Shown piece after piece: positions 1 to 13,000 of a stretch of DNA of 64,000 nt (position 1 is the first letter of the stretch; each line of letters opens with the position of its first letter). Both the position numbers and the translations under genes were made by a program. The stretch lies in assembly GCA_036583965.1 (NCBI GenBank), contig JAZBQD010000025.1:14033145-14097144 (forward strand), written 5' to 3'. Below the pieces are notes generated by a model that was not told where the DNA came from, did no database searches, and saw nothing but the letters and a program-made list of their open reading frames with translations. This DNA is from Prunella strophiata. Its lineage: Eukaryota; Chordata; Aves; Passeriformes; Prunellidae.

Positions 1-939
1 CATTTCACCCCTTGCTCTACTACTGCTCTTCTCCAGGGAGCCTGTTCTATTGATTGTCAGGCAGAGAGAGCAAACAGCTGTCTAAAGCTATTTCTGGTTT
101 TGTAATTTAAGGGGCACAGCTAGAAAGCCTTTGGAACAGAAACACTATTATGCAGGAATCCAAATAAATAATCAGTGACTAATAACACCAATTACAGAAC
201 CTTAGATAAATTAACGTGGTAAAATGTTTAAATACAGTCTTGAAAGTCTGTGCAGTCAGTACCACATTCCAGGAAACAAAAAAGCCACACACATGCTCTC
301 TAAGGTGAGAAAGCTTTTAAACAATCAGAAGAGGAGATGCTAGAGGAAAATGATTAATAGACTTCTGCTTTAAAGACAATTAATTTCTCCCAAGTGATGC
401 CTGCAATTGGGCCAAGAACATCTGAGTAAAATGGATCTGGCTGCAGTATAATGCCAGTGGTCAGAAAATGTCAGCATCAAGCAGTGCTCAGCTAGGAGCT
501 GGGAATAAATAAGGCTGTGAGCTGCTGAAAAATCCCCCAACCACTCCCTGGCAGTGGCTATTCCATGCAGAGGACAGAAAGAACTGCAGTGAGAGGTGTC
601 AGCACACCAGCAATGTGAGCAATCCCTACAACACTAACACATCACATGGCTTGAACAGAATAAGCATTATAAAGCTCTGAAATAATAATTCAGGATAAGG
701 GAAGATAGAGATCTTCCTGATCTCCAAGACTTTTCTACAATAAATGCAAGAAGCTGTTGCAGGTTGACTTCAGCTGGATTGTCTCCTTTTGTTCTAATGA
801 ACTGATCACTGCAAGGTCTGTGATATCCTGGACAATCCTCCCCTGATTTCCAGGGACAGCTTTATGCTGTTTCCTGTCTCCAGTGGAGCATTACAGTGGT
901 TCATCTCCATGAGTGACCTGCCTGTGGCCTCCACCTCAC
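1..939 (-). other. TRAP1 intron 8, partial
   Basis: No segment resembling the next TRAP1 exon or any RNA gene is seen. The sequence is ordinary AT-balanced intron and runs off the left edge. Confidence 0.7.
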
Positions 940-1013
940 CTGTAATGTGTTAATTCTTCTCCCATTGAGGTACAGGGGGAAGCTGATGAAGTTGCTGTAT
1001 TTTGTCACCACCT
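940..1013 (-). CDS. TRAP1: TRAP1 exon 8 (last TRAP1 exon in window)
   Basis: Encodes [20 protein letters not shown] then NTLQ, the start of the middle-domain junction; 74 bp equal 2 + 24 codons. The acceptor is cattccag|AG, the donor TTACAG|gtgagg. The next family exon is not found in 1-939. Confidence 0.96.
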
Positions 1014-4000
1014 CTGGAATGGAAAGAAGACATAGAAGGATCACCTTTGTGGCAACAACACAGCAGGAATTTCCTAAGTAAAAGCAGGTGAAAGGAGTTG
1101 CAGGAGAGGAAAAAAACCTGTACATTCACATCCCATCTGTGGGCACCAACAGACTTCACAGAGCCCCAGGGGTAACAGCACTCCCCTCCTCTACTCACCC
1201 TTGACTCTGTCTTCATTTGCAAACTCTTTGCAGTCTTCTTTGAGGTGTATAATAATCTTAGTCCCAGCTCTGACCCCAGATGCTTCTGCAATCTCAAACA
1301 TCCCTGAACTAGGATTAGAAATAAACACTGTGTCAGTTTGTGCCTCAGGTACACTCATGATAGGACAGAGAAATTGTTTGTTCAACTAAGAGCATACACA
1401 ACACTTCCAAGGCCAAGAGGGAAAGGCAAAAAAGTCTTGAATGCCTGAATGCTCCTTGTGCCTCTGAGAAACCCCAAAAACCACCCCAGCCACCCCATGT
1501 GGCTGTTTTCCCCACAGAGACTCCAGACCCACACTGCTCTGCAAAGACACTAGCTACTGAAAACCCAGACCACTGTGGTGTCTCAATTTTCTGAAGATTT
1601 AAATAATGTAGTAAATTCTTTATTCTGAGGAAATTTGAAGGGGATGCTGAGCTTGTCACCCTCAGAAGCTCCAATTTCAATCATGTCCAGCAGCCCACAG
1701 CTTTGCCATCACAGATGTTTGCAACTTCAAGCAAAAAGGATGAGCACACAGCTGTGACCCATGGGCAGATGTGCCTGCAGACCCCAGTGCTGCCAAGCTC
1801 TGCTCTCTGTGCCTCAAGCCAAACCTCAGAGGCATGATTAGAGCAATGAGGTTCAGTTTGTCCCTGTGGTGTGGGGCTCCTGAGCTGCCTGCCAGCAGGG
1901 ATGGAACAGGAGAGGCAGGTGCTCTGTTCACAGCATGCCTGCTCTGAAAAACCAACTCTGCCCTTGCAGTTTCCACACTGGCACATTTGGCCATGCTTTG
2001 TTACTGTGTGTAACTAGAGCAGGACCTAAACCAGTCAGCCAGGTCCTGAAAGAACACAGCCCTGTCTTTGCAGAGCCTTCAGGCCATGCCTGGTCTGGAC
2101 ACAGCCCCCCATGCTGCCACCCCACTCTGCAGCCTCACCCATCAGATGACCAGTGGTAGCCTGGGCTGCCTGGCTCTGCTGACTGTGAGAACACCTCCAC
2201 TTTATCAGCCACCATGAAGGCTGAATAGAAACCCACTCCAAACTGGCCGATGATTTTACTGCTGGCTTCAGCTTGGCTCTGCAGAGCTTCTAGAAAAGCC
2301 TGCAGGAACAAAGGAGACACAAACCAGCACACAGTGACTTCAGGTATTGCTGGAGGTTGTGATCAATCCCCAGCTGGGCTCCTAGGAACTGCAGCCTGGC
2401 AGTCCAGCACCCTCACTCCATGCTCCTGCATCAGTGCTCTGAGGAAAGTTCCCAAGGAAAAGGATTTCTCCACAGGGACTGCTCCTCTGGAAAAGGGGAG
2501 CACTGCTTAGAGCAGTAAAAGGAAAACAAGTGAGAGCTCAGTCAATCAGGGGCAGGAAACCTTAAAATGGTGTCTCCAGAGACTGAAAGCAAAAATCCAG
2601 GTACACATGTACACCACCTTGCTGTGGGGACAGAGCTGCTGCTCCCCTGGGCATGGGGTAAATGCCAAGTGGGTGGGTGCCCCTCTGTAAGGATGGCTGG
2701 GCAGGAGGGTGTTTGCAGTGAGGGCAGTGGGTGCAGCCCATCAGCACTGCCTGGGCTCCCTGGGCCTCCCACTGCACAGCAGAGACCACTGAAAGCCAGA
2801 AGACTCCACAGGGAGGTTTCACCTTCCAAGAGGGGTGTAATTTCACAGCTGGGCTGAGGGCCAAGGGACAAAACAGAATGAGAAATTACTGGGAGAACAA
2901 AAGTGGTTGTAAATGGAGAAGAGTTTTCTAAGGAAGGGAGAAGGGTCCTCATCCCAAGTTACCTTTGAGCCTGATCGAGCAATGGTACCAAGGTTAGAAA
3001 CCAGCTCCTCCTGGGTCATCCCAATACCTGTGTCCTGAAAAGAAACAGCAATTGCAGGTGAAATATCAGTAAGGAATCATTGCTCCTGCAAACACCACCC
3101 AAGCAACTTCTGCCTCCAAACTCCCACTCTCTGCTTCCCCTCTGAGTAGTAAATCCAATAGCAGACTTCCAGCTGTGACTCCATCTGCCCATGGCCAGGA
3201 ACACAGACTCAGAGGGCACAGAGCTCCAGGGGCAGCCACAGCTCCCTACAAACCACCAGAAAGCTCAGAGACTCTGGCCATTTCTCAAGGAAAGACAAAA
3301 CCATGCCATGACAGGCTGGATTCTACATCTCTCTAAAAAGCACAGGATGGCAGTGCAGGAAAGAGATGTCAACCCAGCCATGGCCCCACAGTGCCAGATG
3401 TCATGCACAGAGACACCCTCCATTCCTGAACTGGTCTGAGGGGGAGGTGAGGAGCAGAGAGAAGCAGCTTGTTTGCAATCTGCAGATGTGGAACACTGGG
3501 AATATGCAGCAGAGCAACAAATCCCTGAACTCTCAGGTAATGCAGACCCTTGTCTGCAAGCAGCACATGAACTGATCTCCATCTGCTCTGCCTTTCCCCA
3601 CCTCCTTCTCCCCCTCACCCTGTGCTCCATGGTGTGAGTATGAAGCTTGTCAACATCCAGGAGAGCTGGGTATTGCATTCCCATGGGAACAGCCTGACCC
3701 CAGCCAAAACACAGTGCACCAGCTACACTTTGTGATGCTCTGCCCAAGCTTCAGAGGCACACAGCTCCTTGTCATCCCCAGGTTATTCCAGAATTGCACT
3801 GCTGCATGCAGATCAACATCTCCCTGCAGCTCACACATCTCAGGCAGCAGAGCCTGCAGCAGCACCACCCAGAAAAGGCTGCAGTAAGTCTCAAATCTGG
3901 CTGCAACTTCAATTTGCATGATACTCCAAGGCAACAAAGGTAACAGCAAACCCCAGCTAGAAATGGCCACCCTCTCACACAGGACCCCAGCAAAAATCTT

Positions 4001-7000
4001 TCCCTTTCAGTTATCCAATGTGTTTTCAGACTTGCTCCACACACATTTTCCACAGGAGCAAAGGGCAGGCTACTGCCCTCCAGGATGCCACTCCTAAGGG
4101 AGAAAGTGCCATTCTCCCTCCCAAATCCCAGCAGCTTCTCTACCTGACACAAGCATCCCAAGAACCCACTGTTACATGATCTCTGAGCCACTCTCTGAGG
4201 TGAAAAGTAGCCAAGTGAGATGTGATTCTCATTCCCATGAGGGATTCAGCTCTGAGTACCTGTGAGCATGGTTACTGCAGCTGACACATCCAGAGTGGGC
4301 TCACACATCCCCAGTGCCTTGGCAGGGGTGGGATTGGGTGTGCAGGGTCAGCAAAATCAGCTGCAACAGAGCTGGCAGCTGCTAGGTGGCTCTCTTGGGA
4401 GGAGAGCGACCTCTGCCACCCATGGAGCATTTACTGGGCTTATTTCTACCAAAGTAAGTTAATGTCAGTATGGATTTCTTAATGCAGTGTTTAACTGCAC
4501 TGAAGGATTGAACTGTTCAGCTTGTGAGGTGCCATGTGGGTAAGATATTTTCCTGCCCCCCCACAAGTCACGGCACAGCAATCCCTTTCCCTTGGGCAAA
4601 TACAGTAAGGCCAGTCAGCCCTCTTGGCTGAGAACAGGGATGATGCCCAGTAAGATCTCAACAGCAAGAGATCAAAAGCCAAGGAAAACAAACAGCGTAT
4701 GGCAAAATCTCAGGAATCTGACATGGTCCCTTCCCCCAGGGAAGAAAAAGCCAGAAAGAACAGCTTTCAGCATCTGGTTCAGTTTTTCTTCATGCCAGAC
4801 CCTGAACAGAACTCTGATCCACTTCTATTTATAGCACAGCATGTCATTCCCAAATTCCAGTGTGTTAAAAAAAATACATCCTTACCCTATTAATTTATTG
4901 GCAATTGAATTCCTAATGCCCTGCCAAACTTACTGCAGAATGCTTAATGACAATTCCTGGAGACTGCTTTGATGAGGGTGAATCTCATGAACAAAGAAAG
5001 CAGGGCTCAAACAGCTGGGATGCTGACAGGGGGAGCAGAAAGCAAAGATCCTGGCACAGCAGACATTCCCTACTGCAGGAAAACACCTGGGTGGATTAGG
5101 ATGAAGACACCATCAAGATTGAACTCACCCTTGTCATGTCCACATGTCCTGCAGCTGCCCCTTGGCTCCTTCACCACATGGAGCTGCTCAGGGGAATGTG
5201 AATAAAGCAGCAGCAGAGCAGAGATGGGAGCTGAGCAGGAACTCTGCAGTCATGGGAAGCAACCGAACCTGCCTATGAGCAGCCCACCTCAGGCTGGGCC
5301 CACACAAGTGCTGGCAGCTCCAGCTCCATGAAATCCAAGGAAGCAGCTGGTGGAACTTCTACTGCCCTTCTCACACAGCTCTGTGCTGCACCAGCTGCTG
5401 CTGGGCATCTTCACCAGGAACCACCATGGCATCACCCAACCCCTGCAAACTCCTTCTACCCACCACCATCCAGCCTTTGCTCCACCATCAGCATTACAAC
5501 TTTTCTTCCCCTGCACACAGTTCTAGCCCTCCCTTCAGCCTGCAAGAAAAGCTTTATCAGGCTGACCACAGCCACAGGAGAGCTATTTGTAACAGCACAA
5601 AACAAATTGTACACGGGGCTTCTCAAATTACAAAATGTGAGGGATATGCTCAGAGTTCCACGTGCCAAGTGTTTCTCTATAGCTTGAAGAGACCAAGACA
5701 CAGAGTTCAGTGCACTGACCCTTCATTAGCTGAATGTTAATTACAGCAGACCTGCTGTTACCCAGCAGAATCACCACCTCCTCACCTGGGTGCATTTCTC
5801 CTCTGGTACTTTTCAGGATGCAGAGTAAAAATCCTCCCCAAACCATCCCCTAAAAAAGACAACAAAGAGGCTGCAGACCTTCAGACTATAAAGGGCTGGT
5901 GGCCACAAGTGTTGAACTAAGCTCAGTAACATTTACCCCAAAGAGACATCAGCTGAACTTTTTTTTTTTAGCACCTTTTTATGTGTGGAGACCTCCAAGG
6001 TACCAAAGCTGCTGCTGACCTGCACCTTTGTGCCTTTGAGCCCTTTGTTCTAACCCTGTGGTGAGGGTGCTGGATGTTTGCAGAGACCTGCTGTGTAAGA
6101 TTAGTTTAGCTTTGCTCATTACCTGAGTCCAATTTAAAGTATTGCAGAGCTTCCTTACACCTAACAACCCATTAAGCAGCCATTAACTGCTGCCTCTGCC
6201 ATGACTGCATTGGAAGGAATGCTCCCAGTTAGAGGCACCTGGCTGAACTACTGTGTCTTTCACTTTGCTTTGTTGCAAAACAAACACTTGAAACATTTAT
6301 TTCAGTGTAAAACCTCAACGGGGCATCAGAAGAACACTGACTATATTATAAAGACATGCTGCTTCCACCAGTTGATAAGGTAATAAAATCCCAAAATGTC
6401 TGATTAGCAAATGTGCCCACTGTTATTTAAGTATCTTGATTAAAGACTTAAAATTCACAAGACCAGGACAGCAGCTGCACTAGAGCAACGTTCTGGTTTA
6501 GAATCATTAAGGCATCTGCAGCAGCAGCAACCAGCAGATGAAAAGCCAGAATAAAACTGATGCCTGTGAACACGAGGTAATCTTGGCCTAGTACATGGAA
6601 GTTGTCCAAAGCAGAGAGCCTGAGCTTTCCTTTGCAAAACCACAGGCTAAACCTCCACCCATCCAGGTCTAAACACCCAATGTCCAGAAAAGTGCTGCCT
6701 TTCATCCACTTTGAATTTCCCATTTTTATACAGGATATGCTCTTATTCTGCCACGAAGAGAACTAAAAGGTTGTGCACTTCCTTCCTTGGGCCACAGGTT
6801 ATTTGAGATGTGTTTATATTCCTGGGTCCTGGGCTTATTTGTTAAAGATGATGTAACCACTGGAAGCTGTAGCCCATTCCTGCAATCCGTGGCACATTTC
6901 TGTAGGTTTAATTCCACCTAAAACTTACCTGCTGCCCACCTGCCCAAGCTTTGTGGGACACAAGGGTGCACCTGCACTGACCTGCTACAAAAACAGCCCA

Positions 7001-10000
7001 ATCCTAACTGGAACTCCAGCACAGCCCAGGCCTTGTTACAGGCTGTTTGTAACTGGGGAGGCAGGAGAGATCTGCTCAGCGATGCAGGGAGCTGTTGCAG
7101 GGAGGAGTGGTGTTTGCAGTCATTTTAACTCCTCCCAGCACAGCAAACTGGTGATTTTGTGGCTTCACAGACACGGATTTTGGATGACGGCAACAGAGAG
7201 ATGAAAGCCCAACAAAGGGAACTGAGCAGCCCAAGCTCTGGCAGCGACCACGCTGCTTTCCCATGCTGGAACAGCAAGCACACTCCCTCCCCCAGCAGAA
7301 GCAGCCATCAGCTCTGTAAACATTTCAAACCATTTCCTCTAAACTGTCCTAGCCCTAAATTAAGCCTCAGCAAGGAGCAGGGCTGCAGCCCTGAGCTCAC
7401 ACATCACCACCAGGCACAGCAGCACAGCAGAACTGCACAGCTCCAACACCAGCACAGCACTGTCACCTGCCTGTCATCTCGTGCAGGTGCTGAAGGTGAG
7501 CTCTGTGCTCACAGAACCTTGGGGTCTGTACCAGGCTCTCTGTTCCCACCTCAAAGGGTCCAAAATCACATTGGTAAAGCCTCAGCACGCAGAACTGCAG
7601 AGTTCTGCAGAGCTGTTCTCACTGGAAACACACCCCTCACATTTTCAAATGGATTTTCTTAACCACTCTGACCTTGCAGGCTGTGGCTGCTACAGATGGA
7701 GCTGTCCTAGAAACACGAGGCAGCTTTCAAAGGGATGGAGGAAATGGTGGAATTTGCTAAAACAACAGGACTTTGGTGAAGGAAGTGAGGTGGTGGAATT
7801 CAGTCAACACATCCCTCTTAGCAGATACTACACTGCAATGCTTAGGTGGAATATTCCTGAATGAGGGCATCCATCAGAATCCTGAGTCTTGCTGTGCTTA
7901 TGACTGGAATTCAGTCCTGGCAGAGAACAAGGAGAACTGCAGTCACTGAACAGAGGTGAGTCCTATACCAGATCTACATAATCCCCCAGGAATGTGCCTG
8001 TAATGGCCATCACACGTTACAGACCTGTCTTTTCTCAGCTCAATGAGACACAAAGAGATGCTACAGGGCTTGAAAGAGGAGGGGAGAGATTCAGCAGATC
8101 CAGAGGCAAAGGGCAGCATGAAGATCTGAGAAGGATCCAGGGTCAGAGTGAGACAATGGGACCTTTCTAGGAATAAAAAAGGGGTGACCATTGCTACAGG
8201 TCATATATGAGGGACCTGCTGTCTCTTTTTTGGTAGGTCCTAGTAGGTACAGGAAACAAAACAGTGGCAAAGGGAAGATCCATCTCTGCCTCAATCACTG
8301 CAGGAAGCTTTCTTTCACCTTTGCATTCCTGAAAGGCAGAGAAATGTTCTGAATGACGCTTGTTCACAGTAATCATTATATGCAGTTTGCTTCTTTAGGA
8401 AGTTATAAATAACCCCCTGACTGGAGGTAAGGAGCTTTTGGCACTCTGGAGAAGGCAAAGCTATTAAAGAGATTGGAGCAGCGTTGTTCTCGCTGCTCCC
8501 CACAGCCCAGGACTGCTGCAGTTAAAAGCTGCCTAGTTAAGACTCATTTAATGGCATTAGAGAAGCACTGGCAGCCAGGCAGGGGGTTATAAAAAGCCCA
8601 ATCCCTAACCCAGCTAACTGGGATGGCATCAGAGGCACCCTGCAAGGTGGGCAAGCAGCTCTCCAGCCAAACAAGGGGAGAGCCTCCACAGGGACAGGGC
8701 ATGAGAGGTAACAATGTCTGATGGAGTCAGATGCTTGTGTCCACTGCAATCTCAAAAGGGAAAGATGAAAGGCAGGAATGACCCCTGCCTGGGGCTAAGC
8801 GAGGGCTCCTTAAGCAATTGGTGTTACACAGGAGTCAGAAGACTGCAACAGTGTGACAGGAATAGCAAAGCCCCTGCACCACGGTTTGAGAATCTCTGCT
8901 TGGTGACTGTGTTGCCCATTGACAAGCACTACCTTCCCCATGGCAACTGCAGCACTTGCTCTGCAGAGGAACAGAAATATAAAATAACTGTGCAGCCTCC
9001 AACAGCCCCCTGTGCTTTTGTCCCACATGAAAAATTGTATCAGCCTGTGTGCTCTGTCTGTGCCACATCCCCCCTGGACCTGCCATGGTCACTCAGGGCT
9101 GCCTGCTTCATCCCCCTTCTTCTCCTTTGCTCTCCTCTCCTAGGAATGGCCACAGCTAGGCTCAAGGCTGACACAGCTCCACAAGGAAAATGACCAGTTT
9201 GCTTTCTTAACGTTAGGAATTCTGCCAAGAAAACACCAAAACTGAGGCTCAGCCTCCCACCCTGGACAAGAGCCACAAACAAGATCAAAGTACAGAGGGA
9301 AGGCCCAACTCCATGTCCCTGCCCACGCTGAGGCCCACAGGTGACTGCTCTTACAGACTGTCTCCCCCCCAGTCAGCATTTTGTCACCAGCAGGGACAAC
9401 CAAACCTTGGGCACAGGGGAGTGCTGTGCTACTGCCCAAATCTACAGTCCCAACTGTGCCTGAGGGCAAAACCTCAGCATCAGCTGGACTCAGCCTGTCC
9501 TGGAGCACGAAGAGAGAGAAACAGGCAGGAACGGGAAGTTCTTCTCACTACCCTCGCATTTATTTCCCCTCACCCAGGGAAGAAAGAAGGTCTGCAAGCA
9601 ACCATGTAACACCTCAGACTTAAGGAGGTGCATGAAAACCTCCCCAAAGGTCGGGAGGAAACCAGACTCACAACTTACCCACTAGTGAGAAACTCACACC
9701 ACCTGGGAAGTGCACTAGGCAGGGGTACTGGGAGAAAAGCTACAGGTACTTCCCAACAGGGAAAGAAGGAGCAGCAAATTCTCCTATGGCTACAAGTGGG
9801 GAGCAGATAACATTGCTGGTTTCTCATCAAATCCTGGGCTTACAGCCTCATGAACCAGAGCCCAGCTGAGGGCAGAGCATTCTTTGGGCAGGCCTGGGGA
9901 CTGTGCTGCTGCTCAGCTTCCAGTGACTCTTCCCAGGACAAAGGCCAGTGATGAGAGCAGAAGGGAATAACACTGCTGTTACCAGAGGGCTACCTGGATG

Positions 10001-13000
10001 GTGATGGTTCCCTTCCCACTGTCTGTCTGCAGGTGGATCTCCAGCTCTGGCAAGGCCTTCCCCTCTGTCATCAGCCGGTGCCGCAGCTTCTCCAGCGCAT
10101 CGCTGCCGTTGGAGATCAGCTCCCGGATGAACACCTGGGGACGAGACACAGCCTGACCCTGCAGCCTGGCCCTGCCCCCTGCACAGAGACCTGGGAGCTC
10201 CATGGCTCCCACAGACTAATTCCCAGCTCCCCAAACTGTGCTTCCCCATTATGTGCCAGGAGAACAGTCTGTACAAACTCAATGTGAAACTGCAGAGGCT
10301 CAAGGCTCGGAGTCACTTGGCTATACCTACAAATTGTTTCAAAAAGACATTTGCAAGGTGCCTTAAGAAAACATCATTCAAGAAAGTCTGACATGAAAGC
10401 TCAGGACTGGGAACTGAATAGTTATTCTCCCAGCTCAACAATTTTGGATGTATCCCTTGACAGAGATGAGGCTTTGACAATAGAAAATCTCCCAGCAAGT
10501 TGTGGGTGTCTTACCTCCTTCTCTGAGTACAGGGAACGGGCAACAATGTCCAGCAGTTTCTTTGTTTCAGCCTGGAACTCATGTTTAGAGGCTGCACCTG
10601 GAATAAAGGTTAGGGTTGGGGTTGTTCAGCTTGGAGAAGAGAAAGCTCAGGGAGCACTTACAGTCCCTTCCAGTGCCTAAAGGGGCTCCAGGAGAGCTGG
10701 AGAGAGACTTTGGACAAGGGCCTGAAGTAACAGGACAAGGGGGAATGGCTTTACACTCCCAGAGGTCAGGGTTAGATGGGATAATGGGAAGAAATTCTTC
10801 CCTGTGAAGGTGCTGAGACCCTGGCACAGGGTTCTCAGAGCAGCTGTGGCTGCCCCTGCATCCCTGGCAGTGCCCAAGGCCAGGTTGGATGAACACATCT
10901 GTACAGCCACCCCTGCAGGTAGGGCGCTGTGCCCAGGAACAGAAACCTCCTCAGAAAAAAATAACACTACAAAACATCTCAGCTGAAAGACCATCCTTGG
11001 CCTTTTAAAAATAGCAAGAGGCATTAGAGAACTCCTTTCTCCTGCAAGAGCCATTAGAAAACTCTGGGAAAACACAGGGAAAGCCACAAGTCCCACATCA
11101 CCTCTGCCATGCCTTGCTGGTGAGGATGCACATCCCCCAGGGATGGGGTGAAGCTGGAGTGTGGGCAGCCAGCACATCAACCCCACCAGGGACTTCACAG
11201 CCTGGCAGTCTCAAAAGTACCTCCAGGAAAACCACAGAGGCAGAGTTCAGATGTTATTTCTGTGCTGGAATAACTCATTGCTCAGACTGCTTTAGAGCAC
11301 CTGTCCCTGAAGCTGTGCAAAGCAATTAATTCTACCTAAAGGGCTGACAACAGGACTCTCATCACACCTCCATGATCCACAGCAATGACCTGGGCAGGCA
11401 CAGCTTGCTTCTGGGACAGAAAATTCTTTTCAGCCAATTCCAGTGCCAGGAGCCTCCACATACACACATGACCATCACTTGCCTGGCTGAGCCCATGGAT
11501 GCAGTCCTGATGTCCTTGTTCCTCAGAAAGGCCATGCTGACCTCCACACCCAGGTTCTGGGAGGTGAAGGTGCAACACAGGTGGAAAGGACGTGGTGGCA
11601 AGTACCTGCACCTCCTCCAGAGGCAGCAGCACTGATGAGGAGGGCTCACCTGCACCACACCTTGACCCAGGAGCACCCCAAGAGTGTCCCCACAAGACAT
11701 GTGTGCCAGGCCCACCTTTCACATTCTCTGTGTTGCTGATGATGGTGTGCAGGGGCTCCTCCTCCTTGCTCTCTGCTGTCTGTGTGCTGTACATCCGGGC
11801 AGCAGCAATGCTGGAGGCACAAACATTGTGCTGCAGGCTCCAGCAGTGGAGAATTTGTCTTTGCAGACATGCTGCTCCTTTTGCTAAAGACACAAATGAA
11901 GATATTTCAATACACATCACAAGTCCAGCACCAACAGGAGCCCTCCTCAGAGGTCCCACCTAGGTAATCCCATGGGAGCTACACTGTCTGAACAGTTCAC
12001 TCACAATCCAACAAACACCACTCCCCTCCAGAACTGCCTTCATTGCCTAAAAAGGGCAAGTTGCTACTTTGGCTCTTCTGAATTAAAATTTTATCCAGAA
12101 AATGACAATTAGCAGCTTTCCCACTGAATTAACCAGTCAGGAAAAGGCAGTCTGCAGCTTTCACTGCTGTAACCTGGCTAAGCTGAAGACAACTCCCACA
12201 TCACTGCCTGTCAAAATAGAAATAGGCAATAAATATTTGGCCCTTGACTGTCCAAGCACAGGGATTACATCCCCCAGCAATGCTGGGTCCAGGACAAGCA
12301 GCACATGCAGCAGCAGCAAGGCTACCAGTCACAAAATCAAGTGGGGAAAATGAGTCAGGAAATGGCACAAGCCCCCTTAAGGTCAGGGATTCCCAATTCT
12401 CCTCCTTTCATTATGCCCAGGTGAACCCAACAGTCTTCTCTCTGTTGGGGGATGAATCAAGCCAAACCTGGTCACAAAAAGACCATTGCAGCACCACAGA
12501 CATCTGTCCAAAGCCTGAATTGTTGGGAGAATGCCAGAGCAGGATCCCAGAGGGTGAGGACCTGACCCTGCAGCTGCCCAGGGAAGGCAGCATCTTGGCC
12601 TCCCCCAGCCCTACAATGAACATAAACAGGCTGGATGATCTGGGAAGCAGAGGAGGGACCAGGACAGCCTGGGCAGAGCCAGGAGAACATGGATAAGCAG
12701 CAGAAGTGGCTGGAAGCTGCTTCTGTGACAAGCTCAGGTTTTCCTTACAGCTCAGGAGGCAAACCCTGCACCTGACATTTTCAAGGGGTCCTTTCTTTGG
12801 ATGACTGGGACAAAAACCAGCCAAAGACTGAACCAAACCCCATTAGTATGGTGAGAGTCCCAAAGCACATCTGTGACCTCCTTGGAAACTGCTTCCAAGG
12901 CCCTCCAGGCCAGCTGACACCCTGAGGGAGCTCAGCTCCTCTGAATCTTCCTCTACCTTGCCACAGCCCTCGAGCAAACTGCATTCCAGTATCTTCACCA

